Positions 7,121 to 15,246 are shown, counted from the stretch's first letter. The stretch is 21,173 bases of DNA from JBCCGE01 sp039029455 (GCA_039029455.1 JBCCGE010000055.1:1-21173); one strand, 5' to 3'. The notes: a model not told the origin generated them from the sequence alone. A program made the numbers and translations.

Positions 7121-7259
7121 TTTGTCCTCGATTTATGTATCGTGATTAGCTCAGTTAAACTGTTATTCTGAATAAGTTTGTAAAACAACGGTATAACAGC
7201 GCGCAAAGAAGATTTCTATCGAGACCTTTTAATCATTACGTTTAGATATACTAAACTCT
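7121..7259. promoter_or_regulatory. Divergent control region, LysR gene / GcvT-MttB operon
   Basis: Two symmetric elements stand out. TTTAG-ATATA-CTAAA (7241-7255) is a perfect 5-bp dyad with the T-N13-A shape of GcvA-type LysR sites, ending 4 bp before the LysR ATG. CTGTTAT (7160-7166) and ATAACAG (7193-7199) form a wider inverted repeat. A weak minus-strand promoter (TTGTTT 7188-7183, 17 bp, TAACAG 7165-7160) could drive GcvT. TATACT (7247-7252), inside the dyad, could be the -10 of the LysR gene, which would give a nearly leaderless transcript that is shut off when the dyad is occupied. Confidence 0.5.
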
Positions 7260-8141
7260 ATGAACACCCGTTTCCGACGATTTGATCATCTGCGACGCTT
7301 TTGCGAAATTGCTAAACATTCCAGCTATACCGAAGCGGCGACCGCTCTCCACGTCACCAAAGGTGCAATCAGTCAGCAGATTGATGCCCTCGAATCGTCG
7401 CTTGGGTTTCCGCTCTTTGAGCGCACACAACGCGGTATTCAACTTACAAACCGCGGTCAGAGTCTGCTGTGGGTCGCTCAGGGGTCTTACAGCGCAATAG
7501 AGCAGGAAATTACGCGGCTTCACAAGCTGGATCTCGGAAAAATAACCGTCGGCATGGCGACCTATTTTGCATCCCGGTGGCTCTCACCGCGTCTGATGCG
7601 GTTTACCAGTCGACATCCTCAAATCGGGCTGAGGATTCAGCCGGTTCTTGGAAACCCGGACCTGCAATCCGAAGATCTTGATCTCGCGATTCGCTGGGGC
7701 ACCGGAAACTGGACCGACCCGGGACTGTGCGTCGAACGCATTTTCAGTTGTCCGGCTCTGGTAACAGGCGACAGGGCATTTGGCCAACAAATCAGTGCGC
7801 GAGATATTGAGAGTGTTATCGCTGACCATGATTTACTGCATGATACTGATGGCAGCTCGGCATGGCAGGACTGGTTCGACGCAGCGGGGATTGCGATGCC
7901 AGTGAAAACCCGGGACTTCATGGTGCCCGACCCCAATGTCCGGGTGCAGGCGGTAATTGACGGTCAGGGACTGGCGCTCTACGACGAGCTCGTCGCCGGC
8001 GAAATTCGTCAGGGCGTCCTGTTCCAGTACCCGGACATTCAATTAAGCCAATACGGTTATTACCTGGTTTACGCCGAATCCGAGTACGACAATCCGGCAA
8101 TCCGTCTTTTTCGCGACTGGATTATTCAGGAAGCCAACTGA
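7260..8141 (+). CDS. LysR-family transcriptional regulator, GcvA-like
   Basis: This 293-residue regulator has the winged helix-turn-helix in residues 7-66 (SYTEAATALHVTKGAISQQI, then GFPLFERTQRGIQLT) and a periplasmic-binding-type effector domain from about residue 90 to the end. The phrases SQQIDALE and FERTQRGIQLT place it near the GcvA/AmpR-type subgroup. It is divergent from the GcvT-MttB pair, the usual arrangement for a LysR regulator and its target, and convergent with the TauD gene (12 bp between stops). A dyad lies between its promoter and its start codon. No Shine-Dalgarno is visible and the -10-like TATACT is 7 bp from the ATG, consistent with leaderless translation. The effector is presumably the island's substrate or a product. 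Confidence 0.9.
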   Translation: MNTRFRRFDHLRRFCEIAKHSSYTEAATALHVTKGAISQQIDALESSLGFPLFERTQRGIQLTNRGQSLLWVAQGSYSAIEQEITRLHKLDLGKITVGMATYFASRWLSPRLMRFTSRHPQIGLRIQPVLGNPDLQSEDLDLAIRWGTGNWTDPGLCVERIFSCPALVTGDRAFGQQISARDIESVIADHDLLHDTDGSSAWQDWFDAAGIAMPVKTRDFMVPDPNVRVQAVIDGQGLALYDELVAGEIRQGVLFQYPDIQLSQYGYYLVYAESEYDNPAIRLFRDWIIQEAN

Positions 8142-8153
8142 TCTATTCGTTCG

Positions 8154-8951
8154 TCAAGCCGGTCCAAGCATCGCAGTACACCGATACAAAAGCCGACGCT
8201 GCCCCACAAAGTCGTTGATTGGATAGTGCAGAGTGAATCGGTTGTCCCAAATCGTCAGCTGGTTCGGCTGCCAGCTTATCCGACAGGTAAACTGGGGCTG
8301 GGACATGTGTCGGTCGAGAAATTCAATTAGTGGTCGGCTCTCGGTTGCGGACATTCCTTCAAACCGGGTGGCGAACATTTTGTTGATGTACAACCCCTCT
8401 TCTCCCGTGTCGGGATGAATCCGAACCACAGGATGTACTGCGGTTTCAGTCTCATGATCGGGCATGCCTGGACCGTTGTAGCTGTGCACCGCATGCAGCG
8501 GGCGCAGAAGCGTCTGCATGGCGGGTGTCAATGACTGCCACGCCAGAATGGTGCTGGCGAATGCGGTGTCACCACCGCAGTCGGGCAGAATTTCGGCTCT
8601 CAAAAATGACAGGTAGGCTTCCGGTCGCCGGAAGGTCACATCGGCATGCCAGTCCGAACCACCAAACAGTCGCGTGCCATCCGGCTCCTTGCGCATTTCA
8701 AGCACCGTCTTATTCTCATTCGCATACAAAACACCTTCGTCAGCGTGATGCAAAAACAATGGACCAAAACGTCCGGCCAGGGACTCAAGCTCGTCAATGG
8801 TCAACGCCTGATTCGGCAGGGCCAGAACCAGATGTTGCGCCAGCAATTCGCGCAGTTTTTCGATCGTAGTCTCACTTGGCACACCGCCAAGATAGGGGCC
8901 TTTCACCACTGCGCCAATGGATGGTGTCAGTGGCACGGCTTTGAATGTCAT
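8154..8951 (-). CDS. TauD/TfdA-family Fe(II)/2-oxoglutarate dioxygenase
   Basis: This 265-residue enzyme has the TauD-family iron triad His102-x-Asp104 (WHADVTF) and distal His242 (DNRFTLHYPINDF), followed by Arg253 for 2-oxoglutarate. The N-terminus PLTPSIGAVVKGPYL is the standard family opening, so I place the start at the ATG at 8951. The frame extends to 9035, but that extension overlaps an 18-bp palindrome and has no family match. Members hydroxylate taurine, 2,4-D, gamma-butyrobetaine or other acids and often trigger C-S, C-O or C-N cleavage. It is divergent from the class III aminotransferase gene with shared control DNA. The substrate is unknown; a nitrogenous acid fits the neighbourhood. 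Confidence 0.88.
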   Translation of the reverse strand: MTFKAVPLTPSIGAVVKGPYLGGVPSETTIEKLRELLAQHLVLALPNQALTIDELESLAGRFGPLFLHHADEGVLYANENKTVLEMRKEPDGTRLFGGSDWHADVTFRRPEAYLSFLRAEILPDCGGDTAFASTILAWQSLTPAMQTLLRPLHAVHSYNGPGMPDHETETAVHPVVRIHPDTGEEGLYINKMFATRFEGMSATESRPLIEFLDRHMSQPQFTCRISWQPNQLTIWDNRFTLHYPINDFVGQRRLLYRCTAMLGPA

Positions 8952-9017
8952 GTCGGTTGCACCGGTTGCGATTGAAACTTTTTCATGCGTGCACAATGTA
9001 CGTTTTTTTTGTCTGCT

Positions 9018-9035
9018 TTGCAGAATATTCTGCAA
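9018..9035. promoter_or_regulatory. Perfect 18-bp palindrome between divergent TauD and aminotransferase genes
   Basis: TTGCAGAATATTCTGCAA reads identically on both strands. It sits 66 bp upstream of the TauD ATG (8951) and 57 bp upstream of the aminotransferase ATG (9093), the correct place for one dimeric regulator to control both promoters. It differs from the TTTAG/CTAAA dyad next to the LysR gene, so a second regulator may be involved. I did not see the same palindrome elsewhere in the window. Confidence 0.6.
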
Positions 9036-9092
9036 GACTTTCGACTGTGATCAATGACAGAATAAGACGTTGACCGACCTGAATATGCGCCC

Positions 9093-10409
9093 ATGTCACA
9101 TGTCTTCCCTCGACATACCCGTTCTCAACCGCCCATCGCCACAGGTGGAGACGGGTGCTACCTGATCGATCAGAGTGGCAAACGCTATTTTGACGGATCC
9201 GGCGGTGCAGCAGTCTCGTGTCTGGGCCACGGTGATCCGGAAATCATTGCGGCGGTTCAGCAGCAGGTTGCAAATCTCGAGTTTGCACATACGGGTTTTT
9301 TCAGTTCCGAACCCGCAGAGTTACTTGCTGACCTTCTGATCCGGCACGCACCGGGGGACCTCGGTCGCGTCTACTTTGTGTCCGGTGGCTCCGAAGCGAC
9401 CGAAGCGGCGATCAAACTGGCGCGTCAGTATCATGTTGAACGCGGAGAATCTGAGCGGAGTTTTTTAATCGCCCGACGCCAGAGCTATCACGGCAATACA
9501 CTGGGCGCCCTGGCAGCGGGCGGAAACGAATGGCGACGCGAGCAATTCTCACCCTTGCTGATCAATGTCTCTCACATTGCTCCGTGCTATGAATATGTAT
9601 TGCGATCAGAAGACGAAACCGCCTTTGAATACGGACAACGCGCCGCGCAGGAACTGGAAGATGAGATTTTAAAACTGGGTGAGGATCGGGTCATGGCTTT
9701 TATGGCCGAACCCGTCGTCGGTGCCACCGCGGGCGCGGTACCTGCGGTTGAAGGGTACTACAAGCGGATCCGGGAAATATGCGACCAATACGGCGTATTG
9801 CTGATTCTTGATGAAGTCATGTGTGGCATGGGGCGGACAGGGCATCTGTTCGCCTGTGATGCCGATCAGATTGCTCCCGATATTTTGTGTATCGCCAAAG
9901 GTCTGGGGGCCGGCTATCAGCCTATTGGAGCGATGTTGTGCAGCAACGCGATTTACCATTGCATTGAGGTGGGTTCAGGCTTTTTCCAGCACGGGCACAC
10001 CTATCTGGGTCATCCGGTGGCAGCCGCCGCGGGACATGCTGTGGTCTCAGCCATTCTGGACAGAGGACTGATCGACCGCGTAAACGCAGTCGGCGATGTG
10101 CTCATGGGCGCACTGACGGACGCCTTTAGTGAGCACCCCCATGTTGGAGACATCAGAGGGCGTGGCTTGTTCAGAGGCATCGAACTGGTTGAAGACAGGG
10201 CCACAAAACAACCCTTCAGTCCACAGAGAGGTCTTGCCAGGGAAATCAAGCGAGCGGCGTTTGAAGCCGGCCTGATCTGCTACCCGATGTCCGGCACAAG
10301 AGACGGCAAAAACGGTGATCATGTTTTGCTGGCCCCACCCTTCATTACCACGGAGTCGCAGGTTGATGAAATTATCGGCAAGCTGGGCACGGCATTCGAA
10401 GTGATTTAA
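9093..10409 (+). CDS. Class III PLP-dependent aminotransferase
   Basis: This 438-residue enzyme shows the full class III set: FVSGGSEATEAAIKLA (95-110) for cofactor phosphate, SYHGNT (131-136), LILDEV (238-242) with Asp240 for the pyridine nitrogen, and IAKGLGAGYQPIGA with Lys269 as the Schiff-base lysine. The family includes omega-amino acid:pyruvate, GABA, ornithine, taurine and 2,2-dialkylglycine aminotransferases. The length and GYQPIGA segment suggest the large omega-amino acid/amine group. It is divergent from the dioxygenase and upstream of the agmatine-deiminase-family gene on the same strand, so deamination of a diamine or omega-amino acid is the best contextual guess. It looks intact, and a hairpin follows the stop. 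Confidence 0.92.
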   Translation: MSHVFPRHTRSQPPIATGGDGCYLIDQSGKRYFDGSGGAAVSCLGHGDPEIIAAVQQQVANLEFAHTGFFSSEPAELLADLLIRHAPGDLGRVYFVSGGSEATEAAIKLARQYHVERGESERSFLIARRQSYHGNTLGALAAGGNEWRREQFSPLLINVSHIAPCYEYVLRSEDETAFEYGQRAAQELEDEILKLGEDRVMAFMAEPVVGATAGAVPAVEGYYKRIREICDQYGVLLILDEVMCGMGRTGHLFACDADQIAPDILCIAKGLGAGYQPIGAMLCSNAIYHCIEVGSGFFQHGHTYLGHPVAAAAGHAVVSAILDRGLIDRVNAVGDVLMGALTDAFSEHPHVGDIRGRGLFRGIELVEDRATKQPFSPQRGLAREIKRAAFEAGLICYPMSGTRDGKNGDHVLLAPPFITTESQVDEIIGKLGTAFEVI

Positions 10410-10450
10410 GCGCGGGCACGCCGCATCATCGAAGACAGGTTCGCGTGAAC

Positions 10451-10468
10451 TGCGCACCACCGTGCGCA
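10451..10468 (+). terminator. Hairpin downstream of the aminotransferase gene
   Basis: TGCGCAC (10451-10457) and GTGCGCA (10462-10468) make a perfect 7-bp GC-rich stem with the loop CACC, 41 bp past the stop codon. Only TTCATT follows, not a full T-run. It could attenuate rather than end transcription into the next gene. Confidence 0.4.
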
Positions 10469-10553
10469 TTCATTGGTGGTCGCAAGTTGAACGCGGTGAG
10501 CGCATACTAACCAACGCGGACAACAATTAACCCGATACGATAAGACACCACTT

Positions 10554-11645
10554 ATGACTACACCTGTTGAAGAGGGCTATAGAATGCCCGGCGAATTTGA
10601 ACCGCACGACGCCTGCTGGATGATTTTCCCGGAGAGAACAGACGTATGGGGTTTTGATCCATCCCCCTCGCAAAGAGTATTCGTCGATGTGGCTGCTGCT
10701 ATTTCTGAGTTTGAGCCGGTCAATCTCTGCGTCTCGGATCAGTGTTATGACATCGCCGGGTCAATGATTTCCGGTGACATCAATTTGGTAAAGATGTCGA
10801 CAAACGATGCCTGGATGCGGGATTGCGGTCCGACATTTGTGATCAACGATAAAGGCGATGTGGCTGGAGTCGACTGGGAGTTTAATGCCTGGGGTGGAGA
10901 ACTCGGCGGGCTTTATACTGACTGGAGCGCTGACAACAGGGTGGCAGAGGGCGTTCTGAAAAATACGGGCGCCAGGCGCTTCGTTTCGGAGCTGGTCAAT
11001 GAAGGCGGCGCAATTCATGTCGACGGCGAAGGCACACTGATTACAACGCGTTCCGTACTGCTCAATCCAAACCGAAATCCGGGGTTGGGCGAAACGGAAA
11101 TCGAGAACATCTTTCGCGATTATCTCGGTGTAGAGAAAACCATCTGGCTGGACGTATCGGGCGAAGACGAGACCGATGGTCACGTCGACGGTCTGTGCGC
11201 TTTTGTAAAGCCGGGTGTCGTGTTGGTCGCATGGCATAACGATCCGACTTCGGAAGAGTATGCTGAGTATCAGTCCGTATACGATCAGCTAAGTAGAGAG
11301 CGCGATGCAAAAGGACGATCACTTGAAATAATCAAGCTGCCTCTGGCCACGTTACCGGCAATGTCGTCTGAGGAAGCAGCACTGATTGAACAGCGACCCG
11401 GAACCTATCCCAGAAATGCGGGGGACTACGTATGGGGCGGATATATCAATTTTTACATCGCCAACGGCGGCATTGTGTATCCGCGATTTGGTGTCGAAGA
11501 GGATGACGCGGCCGAGCACATTTTGCAGCAGGCGTTTCCCGACCGAAAAGTAGTCGGTGTGGACGGCTGCCGCGCGATATCCATGTGCGGGGGGATTATT
11601 CACTGCATCACCCAGCAACAGCCATCCGGCAGCAGGTTCGGATAG
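10554..11645 (+). CDS. Agmatine deiminase-family protein (peptidyl-arginine deiminase type)
   Basis: This 363-residue protein matches the agmatine deiminase AguA in length and layout. NDAWMRDCGP (84-93) carries the guanidinium-binding Asp, FNAWGG (110-115) the substrate lid, ETDGHVDG (206-213) the catalytic His210, and HCITQQQP (350-357) the nucleophile Cys351. AguA converts agmatine to N-carbamoylputrescine plus ammonia. The segment before the nucleophile reads CGGIIHC where AguA enzymes usually have GGGNIHC, so an altered guanidine substrate is possible. No N-carbamoylputrescine amidase (AguB), its common partner, is next to it. It follows the aminotransferase on the same strand after 144 bp and converges on the DUF3750 gene (14 bp between stops). 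Confidence 0.85.
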   Translation: MTTPVEEGYRMPGEFEPHDACWMIFPERTDVWGFDPSPSQRVFVDVAAAISEFEPVNLCVSDQCYDIAGSMISGDINLVKMSTNDAWMRDCGPTFVINDKGDVAGVDWEFNAWGGELGGLYTDWSADNRVAEGVLKNTGARRFVSELVNEGGAIHVDGEGTLITTRSVLLNPNRNPGLGETEIENIFRDYLGVEKTIWLDVSGEDETDGHVDGLCAFVKPGVVLVAWHNDPTSEEYAEYQSVYDQLSRERDAKGRSLEIIKLPLATLPAMSSEEAALIEQRPGTYPRNAGDYVWGGYINFYIANGGIVYPRFGVEEDDAAEHILQQAFPDRKVVGVDGCRAISMCGGIIHCITQQQPSGSRFG

Positions 11646-11659
11646 CCGCGAATAATCAA

Positions 11660-12451
11660 TCAGTTCAGCAACTTTCGCTCAAAATCCGAGAACCCGATAC
11701 GACCGACGGCCGGCAATTTAATCGCTGGTGGTGAAAAGTCGACGCCTGCGGTCAGACCTGCAATATTGATTTCGACGCCCTCTTCAAGGCCCAGCATAAA
11801 ACCCAGCGCTCCACCGAGAGAAAACTGGAATCCCCGGCCACTGGGCGTTGCAGCCAGAACACTGCCGCCAGGCAGATAGTCTTTGCCGATGGCATTTGAC
11901 GGCAGCTCCAGATTGAGTTCCGGAACCCTGCGACCGAGATACGCGAGAAACGTGTTGCTGTTCGGTCCCGGCCAGATATTGTATCGTCCGTCGTACTGAT
12001 AGTTTTCTGACGCGTATCTCAAGCGATCAATCAAACCATCGACTTCATCGCCACCTCGAATCTCTCGCAGTAATTCCGGCCGATTCCCGTACCAGTAACG
12101 ATCAGGCTGACCCCTCCGGATCTGCACTGAATGTCTTCCCCACCGCAACGCATAACCCATAACCTCCATCCTTGTGTAGTAGTCCTCACCGGTTTTCTTG
12201 GTCGCTATCCAGGTGTGAACGCCAAGAACGCCACGCCACCTCACCGTTCGAGCGGCGTAGACCTGAATAATGCCATCATCCGTAGTGCCGGCGTCCGGCG
12301 CCTGACGGGTATTCCCCTGTTTTGCATTCCACCAGTTTGTTTTTGAGCCGTCACCGAAATGATACACCGCAAACTGGTACGCGACCGGACCGCCAAACAG
12401 AAGCAGGATCACGGCAACAGCTTGCAGCATGCCTTTTGGGGATAGTTTCAT
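11660..12451 (-). CDS. DUF3750 domain membrane-anchored protein
   Basis: This 263-residue protein has one N-terminal helix or uncleaved signal at about residues 8-27. The following domain has the phrases RWRGVLGVHTWIATKK, YYTRMEVMGYALRW and WPGPNSNTFLAYLGRRVPEL, which I recognise as DUF3750, a proteobacterial family of unknown function. The His-Thr-Trp segment and the Asn-Ser-Asn-Thr-Phe segment recall NlpC/P60-like or permuted papain-fold proteins, but a catalytic triad cannot be assigned safely. It is a single gene, convergent with the agmatine-deiminase-family gene. The 206 bases upstream (to the BVMO stop) contain no gene; only a small GGAT/ATCC repeat near 12470 was noticed. Confidence 0.78.
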   Translation of the reverse strand: MKLSPKGMLQAVAVILLLFGGPVAYQFAVYHFGDGSKTNWWNAKQGNTRQAPDAGTTDDGIIQVYAARTVRWRGVLGVHTWIATKKTGEDYYTRMEVMGYALRWGRHSVQIRRGQPDRYWYGNRPELLREIRGGDEVDGLIDRLRYASENYQYDGRYNIWPGPNSNTFLAYLGRRVPELNLELPSNAIGKDYLPGGSVLAATPSGRGFQFSLGGALGFMLGLEEGVEINIAGLTAGVDFSPPAIKLPAVGRIGFSDFERKLLN

Positions 12452-12657
12452 GTTGGGGAATGAACTATTTGGATCGTTAATCCTAGCAGGTTGAATGAGA
12501 TTCTGGAGTGAATCGGTTGTAAGCCCGTACTATCCTGAACAGAATTCATGGGTTAAAAACTGGGACATTCGCCAAACGAAAAAGTGCCGGTTGAGCCCGA
12601 CTGATAACGCGTGATTGGACGTCGTTTATTCCTCAATATCCAGTATTTGGTGATGCG

Positions 12658-14268
12658 TCAGCGACCAAACGAAAAGCCCTTGTAGTTTTCGGAAACGATT
12701 TGATTACACCGATCGATGTAGTCCGGCACACCGGGATAAGGCATGAAGACTCTAGGTTTGCCCGGAATATTACTGCCGAGGTACCAGGACTGGCAGGTGC
12801 GATATAATGTTCGGTCGACCACCCCACTCACTTCCTTTACCCAGGACGTTTCAGCGGCAGAGATGGCTTCGACGCTGCCGTAGGCATTTGATTGGGTGAA
12901 CTCGATGCAATTCGTAATCCAGTCAACGTGGAACTCAATACTTCCAAGCATATTGCTCAACACCGATGGACTACCGGGTCCGGTGACTGTAAACAGGTTG
13001 GGGAATTCCGCAATCATCAACCCCAGATAACTGACCGGACCGTGACGCCATTTTTCGCTTAAAGACAGCCCGTTTCGACCACGAATATCGATGCGCTTCA
13101 ATGCGCCTGTGATCGCATCAAATCCCGTTGCCAAAACAATCGCATCGACGGCATAGGTTTTGTTACCGATCACAATCCCCTCCGCATCCAGACCGGTAAT
13201 TCCGGACTCTATTATGTCTACCAGTTCAACATTATCGCGATTGAATGTTTCGTAGTACCCTGTGTCCACACACAGTCGTTTGCAGGCAAACGTGTAATCG
13301 GGGGTTAAAAGTCTGGCGGTATCCTGATCATGGACGGTCAGTTCAATTTTTTTAGCGACGAATTCTGCCGCAGTGCTGTTGGCCTCGGGGTCCCGCAGCA
13401 AATCCGGAAACGACAGAGCAAACGGCAGCCCTCCCTGTTTCCATTGTGACTCGTATTGAGTCTCTCGCTCCTGCGCAGATACCGAAAGCGCCGATCGGGT
13501 TTCCGCTTCAAAGGCGATACCGTTTCTTGTGGTTTTGGCAAGCGCCCGAAGCTCTTCGTATCGGCTTTTGACCCACTGCTTTTCTTCAGAATCCAGCATT
13601 CGATTTTGCGCCGGTACGATGAAGTTGGGTGTGCGTTGAAAGACAGTCAGATGCTTCGCCTGCTCCGCTATCAGTGGGATGGATTGAATCCCGGACGAGC
13701 CGGTGCCGATGACCGCGACCCTCTGATCACTGAAATCCACCCCGGAGCGGGGCCAGTCACCGGTGTGATAGATGGGGCCGGCAAACGCATCTGCATTTGG
13801 GAACGAAGGCACGTTAGGTACAGAAAGACATCCGGTCGCCATCACACACCAATTGCTCTCGACAGTCGTATGCGATCCGTCTGCATCAACAACATCCAGT
13901 TGCCAGCAGCGTTCAGATTCCTCATACCGCGCGGCCATTACGGTCATGCTGAATTGAATGTGCCGACGCAAATCAAAACGATCGGCTACGTGTCGTGCAT
14001 AGCGAAGAATTTCCGGTTGCGTTGCATAGCGCTCACTCCAGTCCCACTCCTGCTGCAGTTCGTCAGAAAATGAATACGAATACTGAAAGCTTTCAATATC
14101 GCAACGAGCTCCGGGGTATCGATTCCAGTACCAGGTGCCACCGACATCGAGACCTTTTTCCAGCACCCTGACGCTCAGCCCCAACTCACGAAGTCGAATT
14201 AAGAGATACATACCCGCAAATCCGGCACCAACCACCACCGCATCGAACCTGTTTTTCGACATGTTCAT
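12658..14268 (-). CDS. FAD-dependent Baeyer-Villiger monooxygenase
   Basis: This 536-residue flavoprotein has an FAD Rossmann motif GAGFAG (14-19), the type I Baeyer-Villiger fingerprint FAGPIYHTGDWP (162-173, F-x-G-x-x-x-H-T-x-x-W-P) and an NADPH Rossmann motif GTGSSG (188-193). It also has GGTWYWNRYPGARCD (43-57), typical of the cyclohexanone/phenylacetone monooxygenase group. It would insert oxygen next to a ketone carbonyl to give an ester or lactone, using NADPH and O2. The length is that of an intact enzyme. Its ATG overlaps the upstream dehydrogenase stop by 4 bp (ATGA), so the two are translationally coupled; the second Met, two codons later, is an alternative start. No esterase or lactonase gene is nearby. 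Confidence 0.92.
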   Translation of the reverse strand: MNMSKNRFDAVVVGAGFAGMYLLIRLRELGLSVRVLEKGLDVGGTWYWNRYPGARCDIESFQYSYSFSDELQQEWDWSERYATQPEILRYARHVADRFDLRRHIQFSMTVMAARYEESERCWQLDVVDADGSHTTVESNWCVMATGCLSVPNVPSFPNADAFAGPIYHTGDWPRSGVDFSDQRVAVIGTGSSGIQSIPLIAEQAKHLTVFQRTPNFIVPAQNRMLDSEEKQWVKSRYEELRALAKTTRNGIAFEAETRSALSVSAQERETQYESQWKQGGLPFALSFPDLLRDPEANSTAAEFVAKKIELTVHDQDTARLLTPDYTFACKRLCVDTGYYETFNRDNVELVDIIESGITGLDAEGIVIGNKTYAVDAIVLATGFDAITGALKRIDIRGRNGLSLSEKWRHGPVSYLGLMIAEFPNLFTVTGPGSPSVLSNMLGSIEFHVDWITNCIEFTQSNAYGSVEAISAAETSWVKEVSGVVDRTLYRTCQSWYLGSNIPGKPRVFMPYPGVPDYIDRCNQIVSENYKGFSFGR

Positions 14269-14978
14269 GTGTTGGTTACACCGCCGTCGACATTGATGAC
14301 CTGCCCGGTGATATATGAAGCATCAGACGATAGTAAGAACCTGACTACTGAGGCTATTTCGTGAGGCTGACCCAATCGTCCCAGCGGAATCTCATGCGTA
14401 ACTGCCGCACCCCTCTCTGCAATCAGTTCGGCGGGCATTGGTGTATCGATTATTCCGGGAGCGATCGCGTTGACTCGAATTTCAGGTGACAGACGTCGCG
14501 AAAGCGCTCGCGTCATGCCAACGAGACCGCCTTTTGCCGCCGAGTACGCCACGTAGTTTTTTGCGCCACGCATAAATGATAGTGAAGACACAAACACCAT
14601 GCTCGCACCCTGGACATTCTTCATATGCGGAATGGCCAGCGCCGCTAATTCGTAGCCATTAGTCAGGTTTTCCTGAATCGCACGATTGTATGTGTCGCGG
14701 CTGTAGTCCAGATCCTTCTCAAAGACACCGGCGAGATGAACAACCCCCTGAAGAGGATGATCGCAGGCAGAAATCGTCGAACGACAGGAATCCGCATCCC
14801 GCAGTGAAGACACTATAGGTGTGATGACAGCCTTCTGATTGTCTATGTCCGAAATCGAATCCAGCAGTCTTTGCTCGTCGATATCCACACAAACCAGTTG
14901 CCGATCCAACGCACTTAACGCCACAACGGTCTCACGTCCAATACCGCCTGCCGCCCCTGAAATAATGATGCTGTTCAT
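14265..14978 (-). CDS. Short-chain dehydrogenase/reductase
   Basis: This classical SDR of about 237 residues has GAAGGIG (8-14) for the cofactor, Asp32 at the end of beta-2 (NAD preference), and catalytic Ser132, Tyr145 and Lys149 (YSAAK). It ends with the usual YITGQVINVDGG. The frame runs to 15011, but the Met at 14978 starts right at the first beta strand and has a Shine-Dalgarno (GAGG, 5 bases ahead), so I chose it. It overlaps the Baeyer-Villiger monooxygenase gene by 4 bp. The natural reading is that it oxidises a secondary, perhaps cyclic, alcohol to the ketone that the monooxygenase then uses. The opposite (ketoreductase) direction cannot be excluded. Confidence 0.88.
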   Translation of the reverse strand: MNSIIISGAAGGIGRETVVALSALDRQLVCVDIDEQRLLDSISDIDNQKAVITPIVSSLRDADSCRSTISACDHPLQGVVHLAGVFEKDLDYSRDTYNRAIQENLTNGYELAALAIPHMKNVQGASMVFVSSLSFMRGAKNYVAYSAAKGGLVGMTRALSRRLSPEIRVNAIAPGIIDTPMPAELIAERGAAVTHEIPLGRLGQPHEIASVVRFLLSSDASYITGQVINVDGGVTNT

Positions 14979-15011
14979 ATCCACCTCACACTGTCTCAAA
15001 ACCAGAGACAA

Positions 15012-15246
15012 ATATTCAAATTCACGCTGATCGAGACCAAAAAAATTGTAGAAAAATTAAAGCCTTGCCACGTGCCGACCGCATCGACACCTAAGTTCCT
15101 TTTGGGTATTCTTCTTTGGTGATTTCATCAATGTTTGCCAGTAACTGATATGACAGACTACAACCATTCGCTGTTCTACATCAAATGATAGCTTTCATCG
15201 ATGCCGGGATATTCCTGCGTTAGACCGATAGTCCATTGCCATTTGG
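15012..15246. promoter_or_regulatory. Divergent intergenic region, SDR-BVMO operon / HAD-UbiA gene
   Basis: These 235 bases between divergent genes hold no ORF worth calling. On the minus strand, TTGGTC followed after 17 bp by GAATAT just upstream of the SDR is a weak promoter candidate. On the plus strand no clear promoter was recognised. AT-rich patches occur near 15040-15060. Confidence 0.3.

Noticed and set aside
8952..9035. Longer TauD-family protein starting at 9035
   Set aside because: The extra 28 residues lack family similarity and their DNA contains the 18-bp palindrome and promoter region.
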